Shown: piece by piece, positions 36,359 to 44,689 of the stretch | How the letters are laid out: every line of letters begins with the position of its first letter | Position numbering within the stretch: position 1 is the first letter of the stretch | From: Vibrio sp. AND4 | GTDB lineage: Bacteria > Pseudomonadota > Gammaproteobacteria > Enterobacterales > Vibrionaceae | Direction of reading: 5' to 3' | Assembly: GCF_000171815.1 (NCBI RefSeq) | Contig: NZ_ABGR01000001.1 | Span: 124,001-188,000 of the forward strand | DNA length: 64,000 nt | The notes under the pieces: generated by a model | The model's input: only the letters and a program-made list of their open reading frames with translations | The model's database searches: none | What the model was told of the DNA's origin: nothing | Position numbers and translations under genes: made by a program

Positions 36359-39067
36359 ATGTACTCTTCAATGTCGGTTTTCCGTATTGGTATTTTAGCA
36401 TGTGCAGTGCTCATGGTTGGCTGCGGTGGTGACACAAAAGATAATGCAGCCCCTCCTGCTAGACCGCCATCACCTGACTCGTCGATGATCGTTATGGACG
36501 GTTTTAGTACCGTGGAGCCTAATAAAAGTACCTTCGTCGACTTAACACCGTTTATTCGTGGTGATAATGTTCGCATTACTTCTATCAACAATGATGGTAA
36601 ACATACTGAGTGCGGGACGCCGAGTATCAGTGGTTTAGGTGTCAATGTTGATATTGCAAATAGTACATTTTGTGATTTTAAATATACCGTGGCGCAATCA
36701 AACGGCTTAAGAGCTGTTGGGACGCTAAATGTTTTATCAACTGAAGCTGAAGAACCGACTCTGCCACCTTTGTCAGATGCAATTACTCTAGACTCTGGTC
36801 CTGTCGATTTTGACTTAGAGGTTCTATTAGGCGCGAATTGGGAAAACTCTTATTCTCTCGACAAAGATAATATTGAAGTACAAGGCCAAGAGTCCAACCT
36901 AGGAAAAGCAACAGGGGCAGACAACACAATTACCTTCAAGCCACCAACCTTATCGGGTTGGAATCGTATTGTTTATGTACTGAAAGATTCTGCCAATTCA
37001 CAGCAAAGTGTAATGGGGGTTATTTACGTCACGGTGTCCGAGGTAATTAATCAGGCTCCTGAGATTGAACCGCGGAGCTATGACTATAGCTTTTACCCTG
37101 ATTCATTCGATAAAATAGGGACACCAATTGACTTTGGTATTGATAATGGTTCTACGTTAGGTCCAACTGGGTTTGCAAACCAAGTTATTGATACTTATCA
37201 AGATATACTTTTTATAGAGGAAGACCATAATTATATCAATCATATACGTCTGCCAATAGGGGCGGAATATGATGGGCGTACTTTTACTGCTCGAAGGGAT
37301 TGTTTGGCTAATGTAAAGCTTTATAACGAGTACGAACATATAGGTAACGTTAATGAAGGCAGCAATGGTGACAGAAAAAGAACAGTCAAAAACATCAATG
37401 GAAAATGGTTCTCACAGAATGCCATTGACCCAATCTATATGAACGACGAAGAAACCATTGATCTTTCTAATTTATCTGGATTAGACATCAAGGATCCCGA
37501 TGGGCAAGAATGGCAACTTATCAGCGTACAAAGTTTTACTGCCGAAGTCACTCTCACCGATCCAGACTCGGTAACTAACAAAGCCTTTCAATTTTCCGCT
37601 TCTGATGTTGGGGAACACATAGTCAGTTACATTATCGCTGATCACTATGGTGGATATGCTCCTGGCCTTATCAGAATAAAGGTAATGGCTAAAGACACCG
37701 AAAGGGCCTGGACTGATATTGATATTAAAGATCCAGACTACGCATTTATCGCTCCAATTACTTATACATCAGCCTCCTCTGAGGGCTTCAACGTATTTGC
37801 TGTTTGGGATGACAACGCTAAAAATACCGTTGCAGGCTACGATGAGTCGACAGCAAAAACCTATTGCGATACCCTGGGCAGCTTGCCTTCAATCTATGAA
37901 ATGCAGACGCTTTTTGATAGCAAAGATAAGGAATTAAAAAAGTGGCCTAAGCAGCAGCCTTACCTGGTGCAGAGTGGTGACTCCGTTGAGGGTTATAACC
38001 TAGTTGATGGGACGGTCGAGCCATACAATAAAAGGCAATCATATTATGTAGCTTGCACGCTAAACCCTTATATGTATCTCCAATTGACAACTCGTAATGT
38101 CGTTGCAAACGGTGAAAAGCAAGTTGTGGGTAGGGTTACAATGCCGAAGAAGGATGGCGAGTTTACTATCAAAGCTGCCGATGCAAGTGATCTAACAAAC
38201 AATGAAGTAGAAGTAGAAAAAAATAAGATATCGGATCATGTACAAGAGGTGTCGCTTTCATCAATCAGCACCGGCACATATAAATTTGTGGTGGTTGATG
38301 ATGAAGATAAAGACTCCACGTTGACAAGCCAACCAGTGACTTTTATCGGTGACCAAGAGACAGCTGTCGGAGAGATGGAAGTGCCAAAGATGTATCCATC
38401 AGGCAGTACACCTAACGAAGTTAATATTAAAGTTGTTGATGAAAACAACAACCCTGTTTCTTCCCTCTGGGTGATTTTAACATCAAGTGATGCCGGTGAT
38501 GATATTAAGCCAAAGAAAGGCAGCCCGACAGGACCTGACGGCAGAATACAGATGACTGTTACAGCAGAAAACGTAGCTTCTAGAACGCTGACGCTGAGTA
38601 AAAAAGGTAATGGTGGCACCGAGATCTCTACGCTTAACGTAACACCAGCTGAGCGTCATTGGAATGTGGTAGCGCAAGATGAAACGCACGTTACTCTCCG
38701 CTTTGAAGCGCAAAAGAGTGAAATGGATGTTAGTACAGATCCGCCTCTGCGTGTTTTCTATAACATTGTTTGGTTTGATCCAGAGTTTAAACTGAGCTCG
38801 CTAAACGATAACGGGCTTGGCAAAACATACGAACTTAAATCAAAACAGTCACTGCGAATTGGTAGAATACAACAAAATTGTCCCGGTTTCATAACGTATA
38901 CAATAGATGAAGTGGGTGAATATATTGACCTAGAATTTGACCTTGGTAGCAAATGTCAGTCGTTCGATATAAGCGACAACGTCAAAGGTTTACCAGCGGT
39001 AGTGGGAACGATTTCAAATAGATTTGGTATTCCGATTCTTAGGGACAAAAGCATAAAACGTCCCTAG
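36359..39067 (+). CDS. Large lipoprotein with lectin-like and Ig-like domains in the fimbrial operon
   Basis: 902-residue probable lipoprotein. The signal peptide ends MVGC with cysteine 22 as the lipidation site; Met at -3 is slightly unusual. ATG at 36359 is chosen because AGAGAGG lies 5 nt upstream; in-frame starts at 36329 and 36356 exist. A Pro-rich linker (AAPPARPPSPDSS) follows the lipid anchor. Residues ~40-460 look like tandem beta-sandwiches. Residues ~470-570 hold a lectin-like segment (AKTYCDTLGSLPSIYEMQTL, later YYVACTL), as seen at the tips of intimin/invasin-like proteins. Residues ~680-770 form an invasin-type Big_1 Ig domain (VVDENNNPVSSLWVILTSS). A lipoprotein is not a normal part of CFA/I operons, which makes this gene notable. 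Confidence 0.7.
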   Translation: MYSSMSVFRIGILACAVLMVGCGGDTKDNAAPPARPPSPDSSMIVMDGFSTVEPNKSTFVDLTPFIRGDNVRITSINNDGKHTECGTPSISGLGVNVDIANSTFCDFKYTVAQSNGLRAVGTLNVLSTEAEEPTLPPLSDAITLDSGPVDFDLEVLLGANWENSYSLDKDNIEVQGQESNLGKATGADNTITFKPPTLSGWNRIVYVLKDSANSQQSVMGVIYVTVSEVINQAPEIEPRSYDYSFYPDSFDKIGTPIDFGIDNGSTLGPTGFANQVIDTYQDILFIEEDHNYINHIRLPIGAEYDGRTFTARRDCLANVKLYNEYEHIGNVNEGSNGDRKRTVKNINGKWFSQNAIDPIYMNDEETIDLSNLSGLDIKDPDGQEWQLISVQSFTAEVTLTDPDSVTNKAFQFSASDVGEHIVSYIIADHYGGYAPGLIRIKVMAKDTERAWTDIDIKDPDYAFIAPITYTSASSEGFNVFAVWDDNAKNTVAGYDESTAKTYCDTLGSLPSIYEMQTLFDSKDKELKKWPKQQPYLVQSGDSVEGYNLVDGTVEPYNKRQSYYVACTLNPYMYLQLTTRNVVANGEKQVVGRVTMPKKDGEFTIKAADASDLTNNEVEVEKNKISDHVQEVSLSSISTGTYKFVVVDDEDKDSTLTSQPVTFIGDQETAVGEMEVPKMYPSGSTPNEVNIKVVDENNNPVSSLWVILTSSDAGDDIKPKKGSPTGPDGRIQMTVTAENVASRTLTLSKKGNGGTEISTLNVTPAERHWNVVAQDETHVTLRFEAQKSEMDVSTDPPLRVFYNIVWFDPEFKLSSLNDNGLGKTYELKSKQSLRIGRIQQNCPGFITYTIDEVGEYIDLEFDLGSKCQSFDISDNVKGLPAVVGTISNRFGIPILRDKSIKRP

Positions 39068-39082
39068 ATTTACGGTTATCCA

Positions 39083-39110
39083 ACTAGGGCTCAAGCTGTT
39101 GAGCCCTAGT
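39083..39110 (+). terminator. Hairpin closing the fimbrial operon
   Basis: Perfect 12-bp stem ACTAGGGCTCAA / TTGAGCCCTAGT with loop GCTG. The T-run is missing (CTATGTT follows), so termination may be partial or the hairpin may protect the 3' end. Confidence 0.55.
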
Positions 39111-39224
39111 CTATGTTAGCTGTTCATTATTACAAAGAGTGATTTATTGTGGGTACTAATGCCTAATGTTCTCTAGTAACATATTTCAAAACATAAATGA
39201 TATTGGAAGAATGGGAGGCTGGCA

Positions 39225-40103
39225 GTGGCAAAACTAAAAGTAGCGTTTATTGGTCTGGGTGTGATGGGCTACCCTATGGCAGGTTACTTAAGTCGAGCGG
39301 GCTTTGATACTAAAGTATACAATCGCACAAGTGCAAAAGCCGACAAATGGGTGAAAGAGTACCAAGGTAAGGCATGTGATACGCCTCGTGAGGCCTCGGA
39401 AAATTGCGATATTGTGTTTGTTTGTGTAGGCAACGATGATGACGTACGCAGCGTTGTGTATGGTGATGAAGGCATTCTTGCTGGTCTAAAAGCAGACGCA
39501 GTGTTGGTGGATCACACGACGACTTCTGCGGATCTGGCGGTTGAACTGACCAAAGCGTGTGATAAATACGGTAACCACTTTATTGACGCGCCAGTTTCCG
39601 GTGGTCAAGCTGGAGCAGAAAATGGTGTGCTAACCATCATGTGTGGTGGAGAGCAGACTATCTTCGAACGCGTTTCACCAGTAATGGGCGTCTATGCGAA
39701 ACAAGTGACGCTTCTCGGTGAAAATGGTCAAGGTCAACGTTGTAAAATGGTAAACCAAATCTGTATTGGTGGTGTTCTGCAAGGTTTGAGTGAAGCTTTG
39801 TTATTGGCACAAAAATCAGGTTTGGACATTGCTCAAGTAGTTGAAACACTGAAACATGGTGCGGCGGGCTCATGGCAGATGGAGAACCGTGCAAATACCA
39901 TGGCAGAAGGCAAATTCGATTTTGGCTTCGCAATCGATTGGATGCGTAAAGATCTAGGCTTCTGTCTACAAGAGGCTGAGCGAGTGGGTTTAGATCTTCC
40001 ACTCACTAAGAGAGTCGATAAGCAATACGCGGCGCTTCAGCGCGATGGTTTAGGTCGTATGGATACATCAGTACTGATCAAAGCGGTCGCTAAAAATCAA
40101 TAG
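39225..40103 (+). CDS. NAD(P)-dependent beta-hydroxyacid dehydrogenase (3-hydroxyisobutyrate dehydrogenase-like)
   Basis: Cytosolic oxidoreductase of 292 residues. The N-terminal Rossmann motif GLGVMGYPMAGYL is followed by the substrate motif DAPVSGGQAGAENG and the catalytic lysine in RCKMVNQ, all signatures of the 3-hydroxyisobutyrate / tartronate-semialdehyde / 6-phosphogluconate dehydrogenase superfamily. Asp/Arg at the end of strand beta-2 (VYNRTS) suggests NADP(H). The GTG start is supported by GGGAGG 6 nt upstream. It is monocistronic, with no pathway neighbours to fix the substrate. Confidence 0.93.
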   Translation: MAKLKVAFIGLGVMGYPMAGYLSRAGFDTKVYNRTSAKADKWVKEYQGKACDTPREASENCDIVFVCVGNDDDVRSVVYGDEGILAGLKADAVLVDHTTTSADLAVELTKACDKYGNHFIDAPVSGGQAGAENGVLTIMCGGEQTIFERVSPVMGVYAKQVTLLGENGQGQRCKMVNQICIGGVLQGLSEALLLAQKSGLDIAQVVETLKHGAAGSWQMENRANTMAEGKFDFGFAIDWMRKDLGFCLQEAERVGLDLPLTKRVDKQYAALQRDGLGRMDTSVLIKAVAKNQ

Positions 40104-40119
40104 TTGATTTAGAGCCCTT

Positions 40120-40146
40120 ATGCCGTTCACTTAAAGTGAGCGGCAT
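40120..40146. terminator. Hairpin between convergent dehydrogenase and manA genes
   Basis: 11-bp stem ATGCCGTTCAC / GTGAGCGGCAT (one U-G pair) with a 5-nt loop. T-runs are weak on both sides. It could serve both directions. Confidence 0.55.
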
Positions 40147-40235
40147 TGTTGACCCTGTAAATAATTCTTTGCAATGAGTATTTTCGATTAATGATTGGCA
40201 ATTAACGCTTGCCGATGACGTTTGACCAATAGCTA

Positions 40236-41468
40236 TTAGCTGTAAGCCCGCGCAACACGACCTTCACAATCCAACGTTATCTGTTTTGCGTAAGCTGGGA
40301 TGAAAACTGATTGTCCTTTTTCAACTACGCATGTTTCGCCGTTAGCGTGAGTTAGCACAAGCTTGGTATCCAGAGGCATAAGAATCTCGGCGGTTTGAAC
40401 TTCGAGAATACGCTGGTTAGCTTGCTTAACGATGGCGAATTTGAAATCGTCTACAGGAATTGGGTACTCCAACATATCGTCGATTTCATTCGGTGCAAGC
40501 AATAGGCTGTCGAACGGCTTCTCGTTGAAACGTGTGCATGCAACAAGCTCTTTCACGTCCATGTATTTTGGTGTCAGACCTGCGCGCAGTACGTTGTCTG
40601 AGTTCGCCATGATCTCAAGACCTGTCCCTTTCAAGTAAGCGTGTGGCGTTTCTGCATCTAAGAACATGGCATCGCCCGGTTGTAGGGTAATCATATTCAG
40701 CATCAGTGGCGCAAACAAACCAATATCGCCAGGGTATTGCTTCTCTAGCTCAAGAATGAGGTTGAATAGGGGTAGGTCGGTGATGCGAGCTTGAGCCAAT
40801 AGCACCGTCAACGCCATCTCTTTCTGTTCGCCCTCTAGTGACAGTAGACCCGAGAAGAAGCTCGCCAAGCCCGTTGGCGTTTGGTTTGCGATAAGGTCAT
40901 CCACCAAGCCTTGCAGCTCAGGAATCGCCAGCTCAGAGAAGAAGCTGATGATTTCACTGGATGGGCGGAAGCCATTCATCGCCTGGTATTCGGTTAGCGC
41001 GTAAACCAACTCAGGTTTGTGGTTTGGATCTTTGTAGTTACGGTTTGCAGCAGTAAGGGGAATGCCTTGTTTTTCTTCCAGTGCAAAGCCTAGCTCTGCT
41101 TGTTGTTTGTTTGGGTGAACCTGAATCGACAGCGCTTTCTCAGCGGCAAGCACTTTAAACAGGTATGGAAGCTCACCAAAACGGTTGGTGACTTCTTCAC
41201 CTAGAAAGGCACTCATATCTTGAGCAATCAGTGAAGAGAGTTTTGTTGCTTTACCGTTTACCATCACCAATGAGCAACCGTTTGGATGCGCACCCATCCA
41301 TACTTCTGCTTGTGGTTCGCCCGCTGGGTTTTCAATGCCAAACAGTTGGTTAACAGAAGTAGTACTGCCCCAAGCGTAGTTTTGAATCACGTTGTTCATC
41401 AGGAAAAACATCGGATGCTTAGCTTGAGTTTGAATCGTTTGCGTATCGGACATCGTTAAATCAGACAT
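40236..41468 (-). CDS. manA: Mannose-6-phosphate isomerase, class I
   Basis: Zinc-dependent enzyme of 410 residues that interconverts mannose-6-phosphate and fructose-6-phosphate. Family motifs are clear: NVIQNYAWGS near the start, IQVHPNK (zinc histidine), YKDPNHKPELVYAL with metal-binding His and Glu, and DAETPHAYLKGTGLEIMANSDN split over the active site. The first ~24 residues before FLMNNV are longer than in many homologues; ATG codons at 41468 and 41453 are both possible and neither has a good ribosome site. It lies 75 bp after the PTS EIIABC gene with a hairpin between them. Context suggests it isomerises the mannose-6-phosphate made by that PTS. Confidence 0.96.
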   Translation of the reverse strand: MSDLTMSDTQTIQTQAKHPMFFLMNNVIQNYAWGSTTSVNQLFGIENPAGEPQAEVWMGAHPNGCSLVMVNGKATKLSSLIAQDMSAFLGEEVTNRFGELPYLFKVLAAEKALSIQVHPNKQQAELGFALEEKQGIPLTAANRNYKDPNHKPELVYALTEYQAMNGFRPSSEIISFFSELAIPELQGLVDDLIANQTPTGLASFFSGLLSLEGEQKEMALTVLLAQARITDLPLFNLILELEKQYPGDIGLFAPLMLNMITLQPGDAMFLDAETPHAYLKGTGLEIMANSDNVLRAGLTPKYMDVKELVACTRFNEKPFDSLLLAPNEIDDMLEYPIPVDDFKFAIVKQANQRILEVQTAEILMPLDTKLVLTHANGETCVVEKGQSVFIPAYAKQITLDCEGRVARAYS

Positions 41469-41492
41469 AGAGTGTCACCATGAGAGAAAATC

Positions 41493-41520
41493 ATGGCTTG
41501 GGCGACATTGCCCAAGCCAT
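41493..41520 (-). promoter_or_regulatory. Intercistronic hairpin between PTS EIIABC and manA
   Basis: Perfect 11-bp stem ATGGCTTGGGC / GCCCAAGCCAT with a 6-nt loop, followed on the minus strand by GATTTTCTC. It may act as a leaky terminator that lowers manA relative to the transporter, or as an mRNA 3'-end stabiliser. Confidence 0.6.
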
Positions 41521-41543
41521 AGGAGCCATTTGGGGTAGGGGGA

Positions 41544-43451
41544 TTAAGCGGCTGCTTGCACCATTTTTGCTTTGCGCACTTTTTTCAGAGTGACACACGT
41601 TACTGCGGTAACCACTGCGCCAGTTGCCATACAAATCACAGCAAGTATTGGGTGGTTCATCGCGCCAAGTAGAGCGACAACTGGACCGCCGTGAGCAACA
41701 CTGTTGGTGATGCCGAATGAGAACGCCATGACTGCCGCCACCATTGAGCCAAATACGTTTGCTGGAATCACTGACATTGGATCTTGCGCTGCGAACGGAA
41801 TCGCGCCTTCAGAGATACCAACCAGACCCATTGCGCCTGCTGCTTTACCCGCTTCGGTTTCTGATTCTTCGAACAGGTCGAACTTACGACCCAGTGCCGT
41901 TGCCAGTGCCATACCTAGAGGGGCAACTGGAATTGCACATGCCATCGCACCCATGAATTGAGTTTGACCGCTCGCAATCATGCCCACAGAGAATAGGAAT
42001 GCGACCTTGTTGAATGGACCACCCATATCGAAGCCAGCCATACCACCAAGTACGATACCCAATAGAACCACGTTACCTGTGCTCAAGCTGGTGAGTAGCG
42101 CAGTCAGACCGTCCATTAGGCTTGCGATTGGCGCGCCGATAACGAAGATGAAAAGACCAGCGATGAATAACGAACCTGTGATTGGCGCAATCATGATTGG
42201 CACCAAAGGTTGGATGAATTTGTGGAAGTTAATCGACGTAATCCACTTCACGAAGTAACCCACAAGCAGGCCTGCGATGATAGCTCCTATAAAGCCCGTA
42301 CCTGCTTCTGCGCCGTAGAAAGATCCGTTGTTTGCAATCCAACCACCGATTAAGCCAGGAGCTAGAGCTGGACGGTCAGCAATCGCGTAGGCAATGTAAC
42401 CGGCTAGGATTGGGATCATCAGCGTGAAGGCAACCACACCCACGTTGAGGATTTGGTTCCACATGCTGCCTTCAGGAATTGCCATACCGGCTTCACTTGG
42501 CTGCCCGCCAACTGCAAGAGCAAGGGCAATCAACAGACCACCCGTTACGACAAATGGGATCATGTGTGATACGCCGTTCATCAAGTAGCGGTATAGATCA
42601 GAGCGAGCCTGAGAGGCTTTACTTGCAACAGACGCTTGTGCATTGCTGCTTGTTCTTACTTGGTATGCTGGCGCGCTTAACGCTTCGTTAATCAGATTTT
42701 GAGCATCGCGAATAGGGGCTTTTACGTTGGTTTTAACCACGCGTTTGCCCGAAAAGCGGTTCATGTCGACTTGTTTGTCACACGCCACAATGATTGCGTC
42801 TGCGCGTTCGATTTCTTCTGCGGTTGGGCTGTTTTTTACACCGATTGAACCGTTCGTTTCGACCTTGATTTCGTAACCCATCGCCGCCGCACCTTTTTCT
42901 AGTGCTTCTGCCGCTAGGTAAGTGTGCGCAACGCCAGCAGGACAACCAGTAACACCAATGATGAAACCTTTATTAGCTGGGGCATCCGTCATCGATTGCA
43001 GTTCTTCTTTAGCGAGCAGGAGTGCGAGTGCATCTTGGCCGTTTGCAGCGCTCAAGAACGCATCAATGAAGCCATCTTCAATCAGTTTTGAAGACAGCTC
43101 TGCAAGTACTTCGATGTGGTGGTTATCACCACCGTCAGGAGAAGCGATCATGAAGAACAGTTTTGAAGGTAACCCGTCTTCAGCGCCGTATTCGATCCCT
43201 GATTTGCTTACGCCGATCACAACCGCTGGCTCAATGACCGCTGCACTTTTCGCATGTGGGATAGCAACGCCGTTCTCAAATCCGGTGTTATCTAGTTCTT
43301 CACGTGCTTTTATATCTGCAAGAAATTGAACTTGGTTTGAAATACGGCCTTGGGCATGGAGAACTGCAACCAGTTCTTTAAATACGTCTTCTTTTGAAGT
43401 CGCTTGGAGATCAAGCTTAATCAAGTCTTCATTTATTAGTTTGGTGATCAT
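41544..43451 (-). CDS. PTS transporter EIIABC, fructose/mannose family
   Basis: 635-residue phosphotransferase permease that imports and phosphorylates a hexose. Domain order is EIIA (1-150, phospho-His66 in GVAIPHAKS), EIIB (~163-260, phospho-Cys170 in GVTGCPAGVAHT) and EIIC (~290-625, with many membrane segments including GGMAGFDMGGPFNKVAF). The family is fructose-type. With manA next to it, mannose is the likeliest substrate, since mannose-6-phosphate needs that isomerase. From memory the cluster resembles the V. cholerae VC1822-VC1827 mannose region. It is transcribed divergently from the AraC regulator gene. Confidence 0.93.
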   Translation of the reverse strand: MITKLINEDLIKLDLQATSKEDVFKELVAVLHAQGRISNQVQFLADIKAREELDNTGFENGVAIPHAKSAAVIEPAVVIGVSKSGIEYGAEDGLPSKLFFMIASPDGGDNHHIEVLAELSSKLIEDGFIDAFLSAANGQDALALLLAKEELQSMTDAPANKGFIIGVTGCPAGVAHTYLAAEALEKGAAAMGYEIKVETNGSIGVKNSPTAEEIERADAIIVACDKQVDMNRFSGKRVVKTNVKAPIRDAQNLINEALSAPAYQVRTSSNAQASVASKASQARSDLYRYLMNGVSHMIPFVVTGGLLIALALAVGGQPSEAGMAIPEGSMWNQILNVGVVAFTLMIPILAGYIAYAIADRPALAPGLIGGWIANNGSFYGAEAGTGFIGAIIAGLLVGYFVKWITSINFHKFIQPLVPIMIAPITGSLFIAGLFIFVIGAPIASLMDGLTALLTSLSTGNVVLLGIVLGGMAGFDMGGPFNKVAFLFSVGMIASGQTQFMGAMACAIPVAPLGMALATALGRKFDLFEESETEAGKAAGAMGLVGISEGAIPFAAQDPMSVIPANVFGSMVAAVMAFSFGITNSVAHGGPVVALLGAMNHPILAVICMATGAVVTAVTCVTLKKVRKAKMVQAAA

Positions 43452-43537
43452 AGTCGAACCCCTATAAATATAATTTTTATTTCAGGGGTATTTTGAAATT
43501 AACCAAGCAGAGACAGTAGTGAAGAAAAAATGCATTT

Positions 43538-43553
43538 ACTGGACGATTGTAAC
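43538..43553 (+). promoter_or_regulatory. Candidate AraC-family operator, site 1
   Basis: ACTGGACGATTGTAAC, matching site 3 at 13 of 16 positions. It lies 87 bp upstream of the PTS EIIABC start codon. Confidence 0.6.
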
Positions 43554-43699
43554 TGCCCATCTAGAGTGTGATGTTGATCGCCCACTAGATTGAGTTACTG
43601 CATACTTGTGGCATTGTTTAAAAGCTGAAGAAAGATACATGCAAAGATGTAATCTCTTTATTATATAGGGGTTTGAAACCTATGTTGATGATTTTTGAG

Positions 43700-43735
43700 A
43701 CTGGATAATTGATGTATTGACTGGATTTTTGTAAC
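43700..43735 (+). promoter_or_regulatory. Candidate tandem AraC-family operator, sites 2 and 3
   Basis: ACTGGATAATTGATGT (43700) and ACTGGATTTTTGTAAC (43720) form direct repeats exactly 20 bp apart, close to the two-turn spacing used by AraC-type activators. Confidence 0.6.
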
Positions 43736-43764
43736 CTTAAAGTGAAAGTGTGACTTTGCTCGGC

Positions 43765-43780
43765 AGCACAAAAATCCAGT
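43765..43780 (-). promoter_or_regulatory. Candidate AraC-family operator, site 4
   Basis: On the minus strand ACTGGATTTTTGTGCT. It forms a perfect 13-bp inverted repeat with site 3 (43720-43732). It lies about 55 bp before the regulator's start and suits autoregulation. Confidence 0.55.
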
Positions 43781-43834
43781 AGGGTGTATATCTATAGGTA
43801 TAGCATCATGGCTGTGTATTTAAGAGTAGTTAAA

Positions 43835-44677
43835 ATGATTTTTCATGATTTGATTTCACCAGTATTAAGCGAGCGAGAACCATTCCACAATATATGGTTT
43901 GCTGGGGATTTTCATACACCACCTGAATTTAGCTATCAGGTTAACTTCCCTCGATTAGAGTTGGTTTTGTCAGGTGAATATATTAATGAAATGGAAAGTC
44001 ATGATCGCAAAGTAACGCATGTTGTGGCGAAGATGGGGGATGCGATATTTATTCCGCCCAACTGTTGGAATAAACCGGACTGGGATACGGACTGTTCGGT
44101 ATTGAGTATTCTGTTTGGTCGCCGTCAATTAGGTTTGAGTCTCGTATCCAAACGTAAAGGTGAAGAGAACTTTTATGATATCCAAAAACACAGTATTCAA
44201 ACTCGCTCTGGCTTTGCCATTGATAATATCTTGGAAGCCCTGAGCTCATTGGCTCGTGAGTGTAATAAGAAACCAATGGATGAGTTGTTGCTGCAAGCTT
44301 TGCTGCAATACGCCAAGTCGATGCTAGACGCACCTATTGAGACGCAGACGCACAATCGAGTACAAGATCTTTACCAGGGCATTTGTATCTACATTCAAGA
44401 GAACTTCCACCGTCCAATCACACGTGACAGCATTGCGTCGAGGTTCAGCATTTCTTCTAACCATTTGTCACGTTTGTTCCGTCAGCAAGGTCACATGACG
44501 TTAGCCGATTACATTAGTTGGGTACGAGTCGACCGCGCGAAATTTATGCTTAAGAAATACAATTTTAAGTTGAATGAGGTGTCTGTGCGTTGCGGATTCA
44601 AAGATGTGAACTACTTTTGCCGAGTATTTAAGAACCGTACGGGCAGAACGCCAACGCAGTATCGCGGTTCAATCTAG
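43835..44677 (+). CDS. AraC-family transcriptional regulator of the PTS cluster
   Basis: 280-residue regulator with an N-terminal cupin-like sensing domain (~20-130; NFPRLELVLSGEY, GDAIFIPPNCWNKP) and a C-terminal double helix-turn-helix AraC domain (~180-280). The first recognition helix region is ITRDSIASRFSISSNHLSRL, the second LNEVSVRCGFKDVNYFCRVF, ending in the family motif GRTPTQYR. ATG at 43835 has AAGAG 8 nt upstream; in-frame starts at 43808 and 43784 would lengthen it. It is divergent from PTS EIIABC and convergent with the HPr-like/EIIA gene. Repeated ACTGGA-type sites in both promoter regions make it the probable activator of the whole cluster, sensing a sugar or sugar phosphate. 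Confidence 0.92.
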   Translation: MIFHDLISPVLSEREPFHNIWFAGDFHTPPEFSYQVNFPRLELVLSGEYINEMESHDRKVTHVVAKMGDAIFIPPNCWNKPDWDTDCSVLSILFGRRQLGLSLVSKRKGEENFYDIQKHSIQTRSGFAIDNILEALSSLARECNKKPMDELLLQALLQYAKSMLDAPIETQTHNRVQDLYQGICIYIQENFHRPITRDSIASRFSISSNHLSRLFRQQGHMTLADYISWVRVDRAKFMLKKYNFKLNEVSVRCGFKDVNYFCRVFKNRTGRTPTQYRGSI

Positions 44678-44689
44678 AACGGAAGCGAA

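Larger units (their letters stand above)
43452..43834. other. Divergent promoter region between PTS EIIABC and araC-family gene
   Basis: About 380 bp without a gene. It contains four copies or near-copies of the ACTGGA-type motif listed below. CRP-like half-sites (TGTGA at 43567 and 43750) are present but their partners are poor. Confidence 0.6.

Noticed and set aside
41704-43329. Several plus-strand open frames of 70-135 codons
   Set aside because: They lie antisense to the PTS EIIABC gene and reflect its codon bias; none has a family resemblance.
43565-43582. CRP site in the PTS/araC promoter region
   Set aside because: TGTGA is present but the second half-site reads TCGCC instead of TCACA; too weak to list although CRP control is plausible.
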